Below the pieces are notes generated by a model that made no database searches, was not told the DNA's origin, and worked only from the letters and a program-made list of their open reading frames with translations. Shown here piece by piece: positions 1-9,446 of a DNA stretch of 64,000 nucleotides. The stretch is from Hyphomicrobiaceae bacterium (GTDB lineage: Bacteria; Pseudomonadota; Alphaproteobacteria; Rhizobiales; Hyphomicrobiaceae), in contig JANXWC010000077.1 of the NCBI GenBank assembly GCA_025351355.1, positions 27,568-91,567 of the forward strand, in the 5' to 3' direction. Every line of letters starts with the position of its first letter. Within the stretch, counting starts at the first letter, position 1. Both the position numbers and the translations under genes were made by a program.

Positions 1-1150
1 GAAGCGAACGGCATTTCCAAGGTGCAATTTCTGGTACCGGTGTTTCTGCTCGGCGGCGCCATGGCCGGTATCGCCGGGGGCCTGTTCGCCACGCTGCAGA
101 CCTACGTCACCCCCGACGCATTCACCTTCGACCTGTCGGTTCTGTTTTTCATCGCCATCCTGATCGGCGGTCGCGGCTCGATCCTCGGCCCCCTACTTGG
201 CACGATCTTGCTGACGATATTGCCGGAGTTCGCCGCTCCGTTGGCCGCCTGGTCGACATTCCTCTATGCGGTCTTGCTGCTCGTCATCGTCCTTGCTGTG
301 CCCGGCGGAATCGCCGATCTCATCGATTTCAAGAACCGGCGTCCGCTGACCGACGCGCGCGAAATTCAGCCGCAGCCGGCTTTATTGAGCCGCGTCATTG
401 CCCGCCAGCCCGGCAGCCAACCCTTGTCGCTCAGGAATGTCGTGCTGGCCTTCGGCGGCGTACGCGCTCTCGATGGCCTCGATCTCGACGTGCAGCCCGG
501 CCGCGTGCACGGCCTGATCGGCCCCAATGGCAGCGGCAAGACCACCGCGCTCAACGTCATATCCGGCTATTACGCGCCGCAGAACGGATCGGTCGCACTC
601 GGCGGCGCAACGCTTGAGCTCGGCCATCCCGAATCGCGCGCAAGCCACGGTATCGCCCGCACCTTCCAAACTCCGCGCATCGTCGGCGAAGCCTCCGTAC
701 TCGAAAACGTCATGATCGGCGCCACTGTCACCGGCCGTGCCACGTTCCTCGAAACGCTGTTAGCCTTGCCACGTCGCGCCACCGACGAGCGCGTCCTCAA
801 GGCCAAGGCGACCGCTGCGCTGACCGCCGTCGGGCTTGAAACATTGGCCGACATTCGCGCCAACCGCCTCCAGCACAGCGAGTTGCGCTTCGTCGAGATC
901 GCCCGCGCACTGATGCTCTCGCCCGCCTTCTTACTGCTCGACGAGCCCGCCGCGGGCCTCTCTGCCGATGAAATCGATCGCCTCGGCAGTTTGATCACCG
1001 AGATCAGCCGGCAAGGCACGGGCGTGCTGTTGGTCGAGCACCACGCCGATCTGATCTTCGCTATCTGCGAACGCGTTACCGTACTCAATCTGGGCCGCGT
1101 GCTGGCCGAAGGTGCCGCCGCCGAAATCCGCGTCCACAAGGAGGTCGTCA

Positions 1151-1170
<20 letters not shown>
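1..1170 (+). CDS. LivM-LivG fusion, branched-chain amino acid-type ABC transporter (5' partial)
   Basis: The reading frame is open from base 1, so the gene starts upstream of the window. The first ~100 codons are hydrophobic and match the C-terminal membrane part of a LivM-type permease (GGRGS followed by a GPLLG loop). An ABC ATPase of the LivG type follows. It has Walker A GPNGSGKT near 520-543, Walker B LLLDEP near 937-954 and an H-loop His in VEHHAD near 1036. The usual signature (LSxGQ or similar) is replaced by LQHSEL, which is unusual. The C-terminus (EVVSAYLG) is typical of LivG. Permease-ATPase fusions are known in this family. The product would sit in the inner membrane and import amino acids or organic acids. 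Its substrate is not readable from sequence, although the following sugar-acid enzyme gene hints at a carboxylate. Confidence 0.9.
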
Positions 1171-1930
<760 letters not shown>

Positions 1931-1974
1931 CTCAACGGCCATCTGAGCAGATACACAGCCGAGGCCCCCGGCCG

Positions 1975-3087
1975 ATGAAAATTACCGCCATCCACGCCCA
2001 CTACGTGCGCATTCCCTTCGACATGGGCGCGCCCCTGCAGGACATGGGCGGCATTCGCTTCCCCACCATGGATCACCTGCTTGTCGAGGTCACGACCGAT
2101 ACCGGCCTCACCGGCTGGGGCGAAGGCTTCGGCCACACCATCATTCCCGCCACAAAAACCGCGCTCGAAACCTACGTCGGCCCCTGGTTCATCGGCAAAG
2201 ACCCGACCGACATCACCGGCCTGCATCGGGAAGCCGCACAAGCATTCCACATTTTCGGCCGCAATGGCCCCGTGGTCTACGCGCATTCTGCAATCGATAT
2301 TGCGCTATGGGACATCGCCGCCAAGCGCGCCGGCCTGCCGCTCTACCAATTGCTCGGTGGCGCCCGCCGCCCCGACGTGCAGGCCTATTCCAGCCTGCTG
2401 CGCTACGGCAAACCCGAGACTGTCGCGCGCATCTGCGCCGAACGGGTGCGGGACGGCTTCCGTCACATCAAATTGCACGAGCACGACACCGCAGCCGTGT
2501 TCGCGGCGCGGGAAGGCGCCGGACCCGCGACCGCATTGATGAACGATGTCAATTGCCCCTGGTCGGTGGCCGAGGCCATCGAGCGGGAACGCGCTTGGCG
2601 GCCGGCCGAGCTCTACTGGCTTGAAGAACCCGTCTGGCCGCCGGAAGATCACAACGGCCTCGCCCGCGTCAGGCGGCAAGCCACCACCCGCATCGCGGCG
2701 GGAGAGAATGCAGCCGGCCTGCATGACTTTCACGATCTGTTTGAAAAGGGCGCCATCGATATCGCCCAACCCAGCGTCACCAAAATCGGCGGCATTACCG
2801 AGATGCTCAAGATTGCGGCCCTCGCCGAGGCGCACTCGGTCCGGTTCATCCCCCATTGCGCCTATTTCGGGCCCGGCAATCTCGCCTCGATCCATGTTGT
2901 AGCGGCGCAAGGCACCGACACTTTGCTCGAAAATATCCACGCCCGCCTTGAGGCCAGCCCCTACGGCAACGCCATGCAAGCACACAACGGCCGCGTTGCC
3001 GTACCACAGGCTCCCGGCCTCGGCGTCGAACCTGACATGGCTATCGTCGCCAAATATCGCGAAGGCACGGTCACCACAATCAAGTAG
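1975..3087 (+). CDS. Mandelate racemase/muconate lactonizing enzyme family protein
   Basis: A 370-residue enolase-superfamily enzyme with the N-terminal capping domain and the C-terminal barrel. Likely catalytic or metal residues are K166-L-H168 on the second barrel strand, Mg ligands D191, E217 (in LEEP) and E244 (in AGEN), and H294 in IPHC. The KxH pattern, not KxK, separates it from classical mandelate racemase. Relatives dehydrate or epimerise sugar acids, but the exact substrate cannot be read. It lies 44 bases after livF on the same strand, so it may act on the acid imported by that transporter. A second enolase-superfamily gene, tarD, lies about 23 kb away across the secretion block. 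Confidence 0.88.
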   Translation: MKITAIHAHYVRIPFDMGAPLQDMGGIRFPTMDHLLVEVTTDTGLTGWGEGFGHTIIPATKTALETYVGPWFIGKDPTDITGLHREAAQAFHIFGRNGPVVYAHSAIDIALWDIAAKRAGLPLYQLLGGARRPDVQAYSSLLRYGKPETVARICAERVRDGFRHIKLHEHDTAAVFAAREGAGPATALMNDVNCPWSVAEAIERERAWRPAELYWLEEPVWPPEDHNGLARVRRQATTRIAAGENAAGLHDFHDLFEKGAIDIAQPSVTKIGGITEMLKIAALAEAHSVRFIPHCAYFGPGNLASIHVVAAQGTDTLLENIHARLEASPYGNAMQAHNGRVAVPQAPGLGVEPDMAIVAKYREGTVTTIK

Positions 3088-3098
3088 TGTGATCAGTC

Positions 3099-3143
3099 AA
3101 AAGGCGAATTGAACCGCGCCCGCACAAGACAATGCCGCCTTTT
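3099..3143 (+). terminator. Possible terminator after the enolase-superfamily gene
   Basis: AAAAGGCG at 3099-3106 is the exact reverse complement of CGCCTTTT at 3136-3143, and the right arm ends in four T. The loop is long (29 bases), which weakens the call. It lies just after the stop codon at 3087. Confidence 0.3.
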
Positions 3144-3438
3144 ACGCCACCTGTGTGCGGGTCCGCCAATTCCCGATAACCCTCGACCGTCAATTGCAAG
3201 AAGCGGTTGAACCGAACGACGATGCGGTTCGGCCGCAGATCCGCGCCTATGCTTTCACGCATTTGTGGTTGGCAGAAAGCACATAACCCTTCTTACATGT
3301 CGGGTGCGGCGCGTCGCCATGTGCGTAGCAAGTTGTCTGCGCGACCAAAACTGCGATGGTCGAAAGCAGTGCTATTTTCGAAAAACACATTGATGAAACC
3401 TTTGTATAAAAACTTGATCCGAGCGAAGAGCAACTATC
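3144..3438. other. Intergenic stretch, no supported gene
   Basis: Short open frames exist on both strands, but none has a ribosome-binding site, a recognisable motif or a plausible composition. Base composition becomes more AT-rich here, marking the left edge of the secretion block. I see no inverted repeats typical of an insertion sequence and no tRNA remnant. Confidence 0.5.
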
Positions 3439-4488
3439 TCAGAACCAAACGGCTACTCCACTTGTCACCTGAAGCGTCGGATCCGATTGCACTCCATTGC
3501 TGTGATTTGCAATTGGAATGCCAAGGTTGAGAAATGTCGACCAACGATCCACGCTCAATCGCAAACCAGGTGTCAGGAACACCGTGTTCGCTCCCGTATT
3601 ATCGTCGCGAATGCCCGCAATCGTCTGCTTGCCGGACCATTGGCCATTAATGGCAAGCGTCGCCTCGAGGCTGGGCGCCGGGGCAGCGGGCGATGCATGT
3701 TCAACGCCGCCGTGGCGCATCATGCCGTCGAACGGCGCGGTGCCGAGTTTCATCGGACGGTCGTGCGCCGCAGCGCCCGACAGCAGATAGGATGCTGATA
3801 GACCGTAGGCGAAGCGATCGCCCAGTCGCGTGTCTTGCGAGCCGAGGCCCGCGCGCGTGAAGAGAACATTTGCACCCAGTGTCCATGGGCCACGGGTGCT
3901 GTTGACCGCTCCACCGATCATGGGATCCCAGGAGCCGCTTCCGGGCTGGTGCTCGGCTTCGAACAAGTCACCGAATGCGTCGGTCGCATTGGTGCGTCCG
4001 GTCGGTGCCTTGACGCCGAAGATGGCCGCGCCTGTAAGGCCCAACTGCGCGTCATTGTAGAACCGATACGTACCCGTCATTGATACATCGCCGAAGCCCC
4101 GCACGCCGCCACGCGCGTCGACAAGACCGGTATCAGCATTCGATTCGGATATGCCGCTGTTGATCAGGTACGGCACCCGGACTCCAACTGTGAAGTCCTT
4201 GGTTAAACCGCGTGCAAGTGACAGCGTGGGCACCGCAATCGTGGTCAAGCTGTGGATGCCGCCGATACCGCTGACTGCATAAGCACCGAGGCGCTCGTCA
4301 CTGATCTGACGATAGGTGATGAAGTCGTATTGGGCGGTCACGACCGTCGCACCTTGCGGTAGCACGCCGCCATCGCCTCCACTTCCGTGGTCGCCGTGGG
4401 CAAAGGCGGGAGTGGCAGCAAGGCATAGAACTGCACAATTTATCTGCCCAGCGCGCCACCAAAATTGCCCCAAACCGCGCAAATACAT
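3439..4488 (-). CDS. Exported beta-rich protein, possible outer-membrane porin/transporter of the phenol_MetA_deg type
   Basis: A 349-residue protein with a signal peptide (core ending TPAFA) and a mature N-terminus that begins with a His-rich stretch (HGDHGSGGDGG), which suggests metal contact. The rest is alternating polar/hydrophobic segments rich in G, T, S and aromatic residues, ending in an aromatic (AVWF), as expected for an outer-membrane barrel. The overall look resembles proteins annotated as transporters or MetA-pathway phenol degradation-like; that link is from memory. AAAGGG lies eight bases before the ATG at 4488. It is divergent from gspK and sits at the left end of the oxidase/secretion block. 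Its role is unknown. It may be a pore or surface anchor for the redox proteins. Confidence 0.7.
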   Translation of the reverse strand: MYLRGLGQFWWRAGQINCAVLCLAATPAFAHGDHGSGGDGGVLPQGATVVTAQYDFITYRQISDERLGAYAVSGIGGIHSLTTIAVPTLSLARGLTKDFTVGVRVPYLINSGISESNADTGLVDARGGVRGFGDVSMTGTYRFYNDAQLGLTGAAIFGVKAPTGRTNATDAFGDLFEAEHQPGSGSWDPMIGGAVNSTRGPWTLGANVLFTRAGLGSQDTRLGDRFAYGLSASYLLSGAAAHDRPMKLGTAPFDGMMRHGGVEHASPAAPAPSLEATLAINGQWSGKQTIAGIRDDNTGANTVFLTPGLRLSVDRWSTFLNLGIPIANHSNGVQSDPTLQVTSGVAVWF

Positions 4489-4850
4489 TTCGTTGTCCCT
4501 TTAACACATGCGTTTGGCTTGAATGTAGTTGCAAGCAGATAACCGTTTAACGCCAAACGACGCTGCCTAACGTAGCAATACTGCTTCGCAAAAATCGTCA
4601 ACCGATGTTGCGGCGACACTCATGGCTCTTAATGGGTTGCCAACAGTTGCCAACACATGTGCGATCGCTCCATCACACGTCGGCATCGGCTGTGGTCGCA
4701 GCATTCCGAACGTTGTTGATGAGTTGGCAATGATCTTGCGGTCTAATACGTTGCGCGGCGAACCCATTGTTTCACGCGGAAGTCCACCTGCGCCAAGGCA
4801 TTGCCAAGCCTAACGTAGGTCACCGGTTAATGCCGAATTAATTGGCCGAC
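4489..4850. promoter_or_regulatory. Divergent control region between the barrel gene and gspK
   Basis: This 360-base gap separates two divergent starts. It holds two direct copies of GTTGCCAAC (4636-4644 and 4646-4654), an inverted TTGGCAA at 4724-4730 and a further ATTGCCAAG near 4800. The clustering of TTGCCAA/TTGGCAA suggests binding sites for one regulator, but none is known to me for this motif here. Confidence 0.35.
4724..4740 (+). promoter_or_regulatory. Candidate sigma-54 promoter upstream of gspK
   Basis: TTGGCAATGATCTTGCG has GG and GC separated by ten bases, the defining spacing of -24/-12 promoters. It points toward gspK about 110 bases downstream. The match to TGGCAC-N5-TTGCA is partial, and no sigma-54 activator gene is in the window. 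Confidence 0.3.
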
Positions 4851-5861
4851 ATGGGCACATCCCGCGTGACACAAATGTTCGCAACCAGATGGGAGCGCGC
4901 CCCGCACCAGGCATCGGGTGAAGCTCGCGATAGCGGTTTCGTCTTGATCACCGTCATCGGCGCGCTGTTGATTCTCACCATTCTCGTTTCGACGCTGATG
5001 TCCACCTCGCGCAATGAGCTTCGGGCTCGCACGGCGCTGAACTCTCGCGTCGAACAGCAGGCACTCGCTGACGGTATCACGCGGCTTGTTGCCTATCGGG
5101 TCGCCGAACAACGCAGCGCTGGCGACAAAAACCTGAAGCTTCCGCTCGATGGCACTCCTCAGCTTTGCCGCGACGGCAACAACGTGGTCGAGACAAGGGT
5201 TACTGACGTTAACGGCCTGATCGACATCAACTTCAGCTCTCTCGAAGCCCTTGAGATCCTATTGCGCGGCCTCGGCGTCGTGGCTCCGCAATCCCAGCAC
5301 CTGGCAGCGGCAATCTTCGATTTCCGAAGTCCCGACGAAGCACCCTCGCCCGGCGGAGCGAAGGCCGAGCAGTACGCTCTCGCCGGTCGTTCTTACGGCC
5401 CCAAAAACGCCCCCTTCGACACCGTCGAGGAACTCGATCAAGTGCTCGGCATGACACCAGCGCTTCTGGATGCGTTGCGACCGCTGGTAACGGTGCATTC
5501 CCGCGCCGCCGGTATCGATACGGCGGTCGCTCCCGTTGCGTTGCTCCGCGTCCTCGCGCGCGGCCAAAACGGCGGCGACGACGCATTCACGACGCGTGAG
5601 CAGTTCCAAACCCCGACACAATTGCCAGCGCGCGTCGTTCGACGCGGCAGTGTTGCCTCGCGCTCACGCGTGCCCGCTTTCCTGATTGAAGTTACGGTGT
5701 CCGGGAACGCCGACCGGCAAGTAAAGCGGGCAGCTGTCGTCGAATTATCGACCAGGCAACAAAAAGGCTTCTCGTTCCGCGACTGGGGCAACTGGACGCC
5801 CCACCCCTTGACTACGAATAAGCAGCTGGCCCGGCTGCCGGCGTGTGAAACATCGAATTGA
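4851..5861 (+). CDS. gspK: Type II secretion minor pseudopilin GspK
   Basis: Near the N-terminus is a prepilin cleavage site (RDSG/FVLIT) followed by a hydrophobic helix. Position +5 is Thr, not Glu; loss of Glu5 is the hallmark of GspK, the pseudopilin tip subunit. The body (about 300 residues) contains the GspK features VTDVNGLIDIN, a FDFRSPDE-like segment and FDTVEELDQVLGM, a helix-hairpin-helix-like part. Start choice is uncertain: TTG 4842, ATG 4851 and ATG 4875 are all in frame, and none has a clear ribosome-binding site. The gene is isolated, about 9 kb from the other gsp genes, and next to the redox genes. Confidence 0.9.
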   Translation: MGTSRVTQMFATRWERAPHQASGEARDSGFVLITVIGALLILTILVSTLMSTSRNELRARTALNSRVEQQALADGITRLVAYRVAEQRSAGDKNLKLPLDGTPQLCRDGNNVVETRVTDVNGLIDINFSSLEALEILLRGLGVVAPQSQHLAAAIFDFRSPDEAPSPGGAKAEQYALAGRSYGPKNAPFDTVEELDQVLGMTPALLDALRPLVTVHSRAAGIDTAVAPVALLRVLARGQNGGDDAFTTREQFQTPTQLPARVVRRGSVASRSRVPAFLIEVTVSGNADRQVKRAAVVELSTRQQKGFSFRDWGNWTPHPLTTNKQLARLPACETSN

Positions 5862-5868
5862 ACAAGGC

Positions 5869-5906
5869 AAAAAAAACTCGCCCCGGACGCAATGCCGAGG
5901 CGAGTT
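5869..5906 (-). terminator. Rho-independent terminator of the 12-Cys exported protein gene
   Basis: Read on the minus strand, AACTCGCC pairs with GGCGAGTT (5899-5906 with 5875-5882) and a run of T follows. It lies between the convergent ends of gspK and the exported-protein gene. The T-run is on the minus strand. Confidence 0.8.
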
Positions 5907-5931
5907 CTCATGTCTGCGATGGGCTCAATTA

Positions 5932-8085
5932 TCAGTAAGGAGCCGGAGCCAGTGCCGCAGCGCCGCCCGCGCCTTCACCGCGACGGAGGAAGTCCATCAA
6001 CCAGAAGGTATAGGGGACAATGGGCGCACCAGTTCTGACGTTTTCTGGAAAGATGAAGTTGCCCACCGGTGCGAAATACTGGCCAGTATAAAGACCGTTG
6101 GCGAACTGTGCACGCTGCAGGCATGGCGTCGCCGCAGCCGGGAACAGAGCCTGCGGCACCAGCAGACTGTTCGGGTTCACCTGCGGTGTTGCGCCAGCCG
6201 CTAGCGGCGCCGTACTATTGATGTCGAACAGTGCCGGGGCAGCATTTGACGTCGGCGCACACAGTCCACGCACGACGGCGCGCATGTAGCGGGTCGGCGA
6301 GGCCGTGATGTTGCAACCGCCCGCAAGTTGCACGCACGGAACGCTGGACACCTTGATCGCTCTGATGCGCGCTCGACCAAGTTGCGGCCCATCAAATTGT
6401 GTTGTGATGCCCCCGCCGAAGGGAAGCGTCGTCCGGGGAATCGCACTGGCGACCTGGAATGTCAGGGAACCCGTCATTTCCTCTGGCGTAACCCAGCGAT
6501 TGAAGTCCGGGATGATGGTTCCGGGCGCAGGTCCACTTAGCGGGTCCTTGTCGATCAGATAGAGATCGACCACGGACGTGATGTCGCTGACGGAAGATTC
6601 AAGGACGAGACGCGCGGTGGTTTCTTGCGCGGCGCCATTGATGGCGGCTGGCAAAACCGCGCCCTTCGGCAAAGCAATGGGGTCGACGCCGACACCAAAT
6701 TCCCCGACAGCGATATAGACGGGTAGCGCACCCGGCTGCGTGAAGATGCCGACATTGGCATCGATCGTATGCACCGAAATCGTCGCGGTTCCAGCGGGGC
6801 CCGCTGTGTCGCCGCGAAGCAGTGTGCCGCTCCAGGTAATGAAATCGCCGACCTGGAAGGGTGCTTGTTGCCTTGCGTCAGGATCTGTCGCCGACGTGGA
6901 CTTATTCAACCCGGTAATGCCAGGGTTCAACTGCGTTGCCGGCAGTGGTGCGGTTTCGCGCGGCGCCCGCATCACGAACGCGCTGCAAAACGTTGCCGTC
7001 AAGTCAGGTGCGATATCGCCGCGGGGAATAATAAGCGGTATCGATGCGAAATTACGGCAGCCGAACGTTGAGCCGACGCGCGGGCGGTTCATTTGCGGGC
7101 AGAGCGGATCAGTTTCCACAGGGTTCGGCTCAAGGCCAACCGGAGGGTTCGGTGCGACGCGCGGCACACACATGGGATAACCCGTGCCGCCCGCCTTGAT
7201 CGTCGGATTCTGGTCGTCGACGCTGAAGCGCGAGTCGGGCGACTGCTGGCGACCGTAACGGCCAAACGGATCGTTGATCACCAGGCGCACTTGGTCGTCG
7301 GCGGCATTCGGAAACACGCCCGGTCCGGTCAGCCGCGAACCGACGAGGATCGCGCCAGTTGCATAGTCGATGCTCGTAATGTAGCCCGATCCCGAATTGA
7401 CCGACTGCTGCGATGCGTAAGCGAGAGCGGCAATGTGAGTTGCCCCCACGATATTGCCTTCGATCCTGAGCTCGATCGACGGATACCGCGTCGTCGAACC
7501 ACCGACAGAACCGGCACTACCGTTCAGCCCCAACGCCGGCACGACTGTTCCAACGACCGGCGGCGCAGCAAAGGTGACCGTATAAGAACCTGAGCCGGGA
7601 GCGCCGCTCGTCGGACACATCGCATCCGCCCACGTCAAAGTGTTGGCCGGAAATTGGATAATCAAATTGCTCGGAATCGAAACTGTAATACCGTTGATCA
7701 CCGCGGTGCCGCCAGCCGTGCTGCCCGCCGCACAACTCGCAACCGTCGCGCTCTGCAGAAATCCGGTCATGCTGAACCCATTGATCTGGGTCACCGCAGC
7801 GCCGAACGCAGGGTTGGTGAAAACGGCAGCCGCCGGCGGCGGCGGTTGCGGCGCACACACCGCTGTTGCAACGATTGTTTGTGCCACACAAGCACCAGCC
7901 GCTCCCGGTGGCGGCGGTGGCGGCGGCTTGGCCGTGCCACCCTTCGCCAATACCACACCGGAGCCCATCGACAAGACGACCGCAAGAGAGGCAGCGCTGA
8001 CCGCTAGCGTCGAAATGGATGAAAGCCATCCCGGTCGCGCGCCCGATATGCGGGCTCCAACTGAATTAAATCGCTCACCAAACAT
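5932..8085 (-). CDS. Exported 12-cysteine protein of unknown family with poly-proline segment
   Basis: About 717 residues. The ATG at 8085 has GGGAG upstream at good spacing; an in-frame TTG at 8106 is less likely. A long signal peptide (hydrophobic core ending VVLAKG) is followed by a KPPPPPPPG stretch and a second PPPP stretch. The mature part is rich in A, G, P, T and V and contains twelve Cys, an even number, which suggests disulfides in an exported protein. A middle segment (VGDFITWSGTL to YIAVGEFG) looks like a beta-sandwich. I do not recognise the family. It lies downstream of the oxidase genes on the same strand and inside the secretion block, so it is a candidate secreted partner or substrate of the type II system. 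Confidence 0.75.
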   Translation of the reverse strand: MFGERFNSVGARISGARPGWLSSISTLAVSAASLAVVLSMGSGVVLAKGGTAKPPPPPPPGAAGACVAQTIVATAVCAPQPPPPAAAVFTNPAFGAAVTQINGFSMTGFLQSATVASCAAGSTAGGTAVINGITVSIPSNLIIQFPANTLTWADAMCPTSGAPGSGSYTVTFAAPPVVGTVVPALGLNGSAGSVGGSTTRYPSIELRIEGNIVGATHIAALAYASQQSVNSGSGYITSIDYATGAILVGSRLTGPGVFPNAADDQVRLVINDPFGRYGRQQSPDSRFSVDDQNPTIKAGGTGYPMCVPRVAPNPPVGLEPNPVETDPLCPQMNRPRVGSTFGCRNFASIPLIIPRGDIAPDLTATFCSAFVMRAPRETAPLPATQLNPGITGLNKSTSATDPDARQQAPFQVGDFITWSGTLLRGDTAGPAGTATISVHTIDANVGIFTQPGALPVYIAVGEFGVGVDPIALPKGAVLPAAINGAAQETTARLVLESSVSDITSVVDLYLIDKDPLSGPAPGTIIPDFNRWVTPEEMTGSLTFQVASAIPRTTLPFGGGITTQFDGPQLGRARIRAIKVSSVPCVQLAGGCNITASPTRYMRAVVRGLCAPTSNAAPALFDINSTAPLAAGATPQVNPNSLLVPQALFPAAATPCLQRAQFANGLYTGQYFAPVGNFIFPENVRTGAPIVPYTFWLMDFLRRGEGAGGAAALAPAPY

Positions 8086-8369
8086 GCTGTTCTCCCTTGC
8101 CGGCAACGCGGCTTACCCAGTCAACTGCATCAAGGATCCTCGTCACCGACTAATTGTCAGCGAATGAAGATTTACCACCACCAAGTAATAAAGCTTATCG
8201 TGTGCTATTTCTCGTATGCGAATTCACCGTCGTCAATTGATTGCATTGCTTATGATTAAAACGCCTTCGCATCACGTCACGGCTCATTTTCAATCCACTC
8301 ATATTCGATAAAACGCTTCGCCTCGCACGCTATTTCTGCGCGCAGAAAAATACATTCCGACAAATTCAA
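8086..8369. other. AT-rich intergenic stretch with a 16-base palindrome
   Basis: Separates the SCO-cytochrome gene from the 12-Cys gene (both minus strand) and should hold the latter's promoter. TTTCTGCGCGCAGAAA at 8333-8348 is a perfect palindrome. It lies just after the SCO-cytochrome stop and has no T-run. It could be an operator or a weak terminator. Confidence 0.35.
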
Positions 8370-9365
8370 TCAATGAGAATGGTTATGAGAATGACCACCA
8401 TGTTGATGCCCGCGTTCATGCGCCCGCGTCGCTTCGCTCTTCGGCGCCGTTATTCGATACGTCTGAAACTCAAGGTACGCGACAAGATCCGAGGCATCAT
8501 TCTCGGATAATCCGAGCGTCGGCATTCGAACGTTTTTATATTTTCCCATAAGCTCCACGGCGATCGGATCATGAGCGGCGCGCATCCGTTCCGGAGCAAT
8601 CATATAATTAGCTAGCCAGGCGCGGTCTCGCCGTCCGGTCACCCCGAGAAGATCGGGCCCAACTCGTGCGCCCTTTCCAAGCGTGTGACACGCCGCACAG
8701 GTCCGTGCATAAAGTGCTTGCCCCGGCAGCACGTCGGTATCGGGAACAACTTTGGCCTGGTCCACAATGACTTGCCGCGCCGCCTCGCGCCGCTTTTCCG
8801 GGTCCATGCCTTGGATGGTCATTGCTAGAACGCTCATGTCGGTGAACGCCGAATCGCGCGCCCAGTCGCCGGTCCGATCGTTGCCTAGTACAATTTCGTT
8901 GCGATGCTCGGTCAGGCTGCGGCTACGTTCGCCAAGTTTGTAGTTGATCAATTTTATATCGTCCGGTCTGCCAGTAATGAACAGCCACCCTGGTCCTGCA
9001 TGAAAGGCTTCGGCATGTTCTTTTAAGCGCTGCGGCGTATCATTTTCCGGATCAATCGAAATCGAAACAAAAAATACATCGCGGCCAACGGCGCTACCCA
9101 AACGCTCCTGCACCTGTGCTAGCCGTGCCGTTACCAACGGGCAAATATCCCGGCAGCTCGTATAGATGAAGCTTACCAACACAATTTTGTCGCGTATGAC
9201 ATCGTCATAAAACTTCAATTTGCGTCCGTCTTGATCGAGGACATCGACATTTGGAAAATAATCGCTGCCGTAGCGGGAGCCGGCGGTCCCCGCGGCTTGC
9301 ACGACGCTCGCGCCAACTGCGACTGCAACAGCACAAGCAAAAAACCTCAACAATATATTGCGCAT
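8370..9365 (-). CDS. SCO1/SenC copper chaperone fused to cytochrome c, His-rich tail
   Basis: 331 residues with an N-terminal signal peptide. The thioredoxin-like SCO domain has the copper motif C71-RDI-C75 and a likely third ligand H154 in TEHRNE. A c-type cytochrome domain follows, with C223-AAC-H227 and a probable axial Met281 in RMPTLG. The tail is His-rich (GHQHGGHSHNHSH). SCO proteins deliver copper to cuproenzymes or reduce their cysteines, and the heme domain could supply electrons. It lies directly downstream of the multicopper oxidase gene on the same strand (81-base gap), so it most likely matures or reduces that enzyme. The function in this setting is inferred. Confidence 0.9.
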   Translation of the reverse strand: MRNILLRFFACAVAVAVGASVVQAAGTAGSRYGSDYFPNVDVLDQDGRKLKFYDDVIRDKIVLVSFIYTSCRDICPLVTARLAQVQERLGSAVGRDVFFVSISIDPENDTPQRLKEHAEAFHAGPGWLFITGRPDDIKLINYKLGERSRSLTEHRNEIVLGNDRTGDWARDSAFTDMSVLAMTIQGMDPEKRREAARQVIVDQAKVVPDTDVLPGQALYARTCAACHTLGKGARVGPDLLGVTGRRDRAWLANYMIAPERMRAAHDPIAVELMGKYKNVRMPTLGLSENDASDLVAYLEFQTYRITAPKSEATRAHERGHQHGGHSHNHSH

Positions 9366-9386
9366 AGTTCTCCCGTCGCATGAACA

Positions 9387-9412
9387 TCCGAGGGAAAACC
9401 AGCCCCCTCGGA
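9387..9412 (-). promoter_or_regulatory. Hairpin between multicopper oxidase and SCO-cytochrome genes
   Basis: TCCGAGGG (9387-9394) and CCCTCGGA (9405-9412) form a perfect 8-base-pair stem with a 10-base loop. No T-run follows on the minus strand. It is more likely an mRNA stability or partial attenuation element between the two genes than a full terminator. Confidence 0.4.
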
Positions 9413-9446
9413 CGACACACCTATCAAACGCCTTCAGACTTCCAAT

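Noticed and set aside
3207..3530. 107-codon plus-strand frame
   Set aside because: It overlaps the end of the barrel gene on the other strand, has no ribosome-binding site and a non-protein-like composition.
7093..7593. 166-codon plus-strand frame antisense to the 12-Cys gene
   Set aside because: Composition (Arg-rich shadow) and lack of a ribosome-binding site mark it as an antisense shadow of the exported-protein gene.
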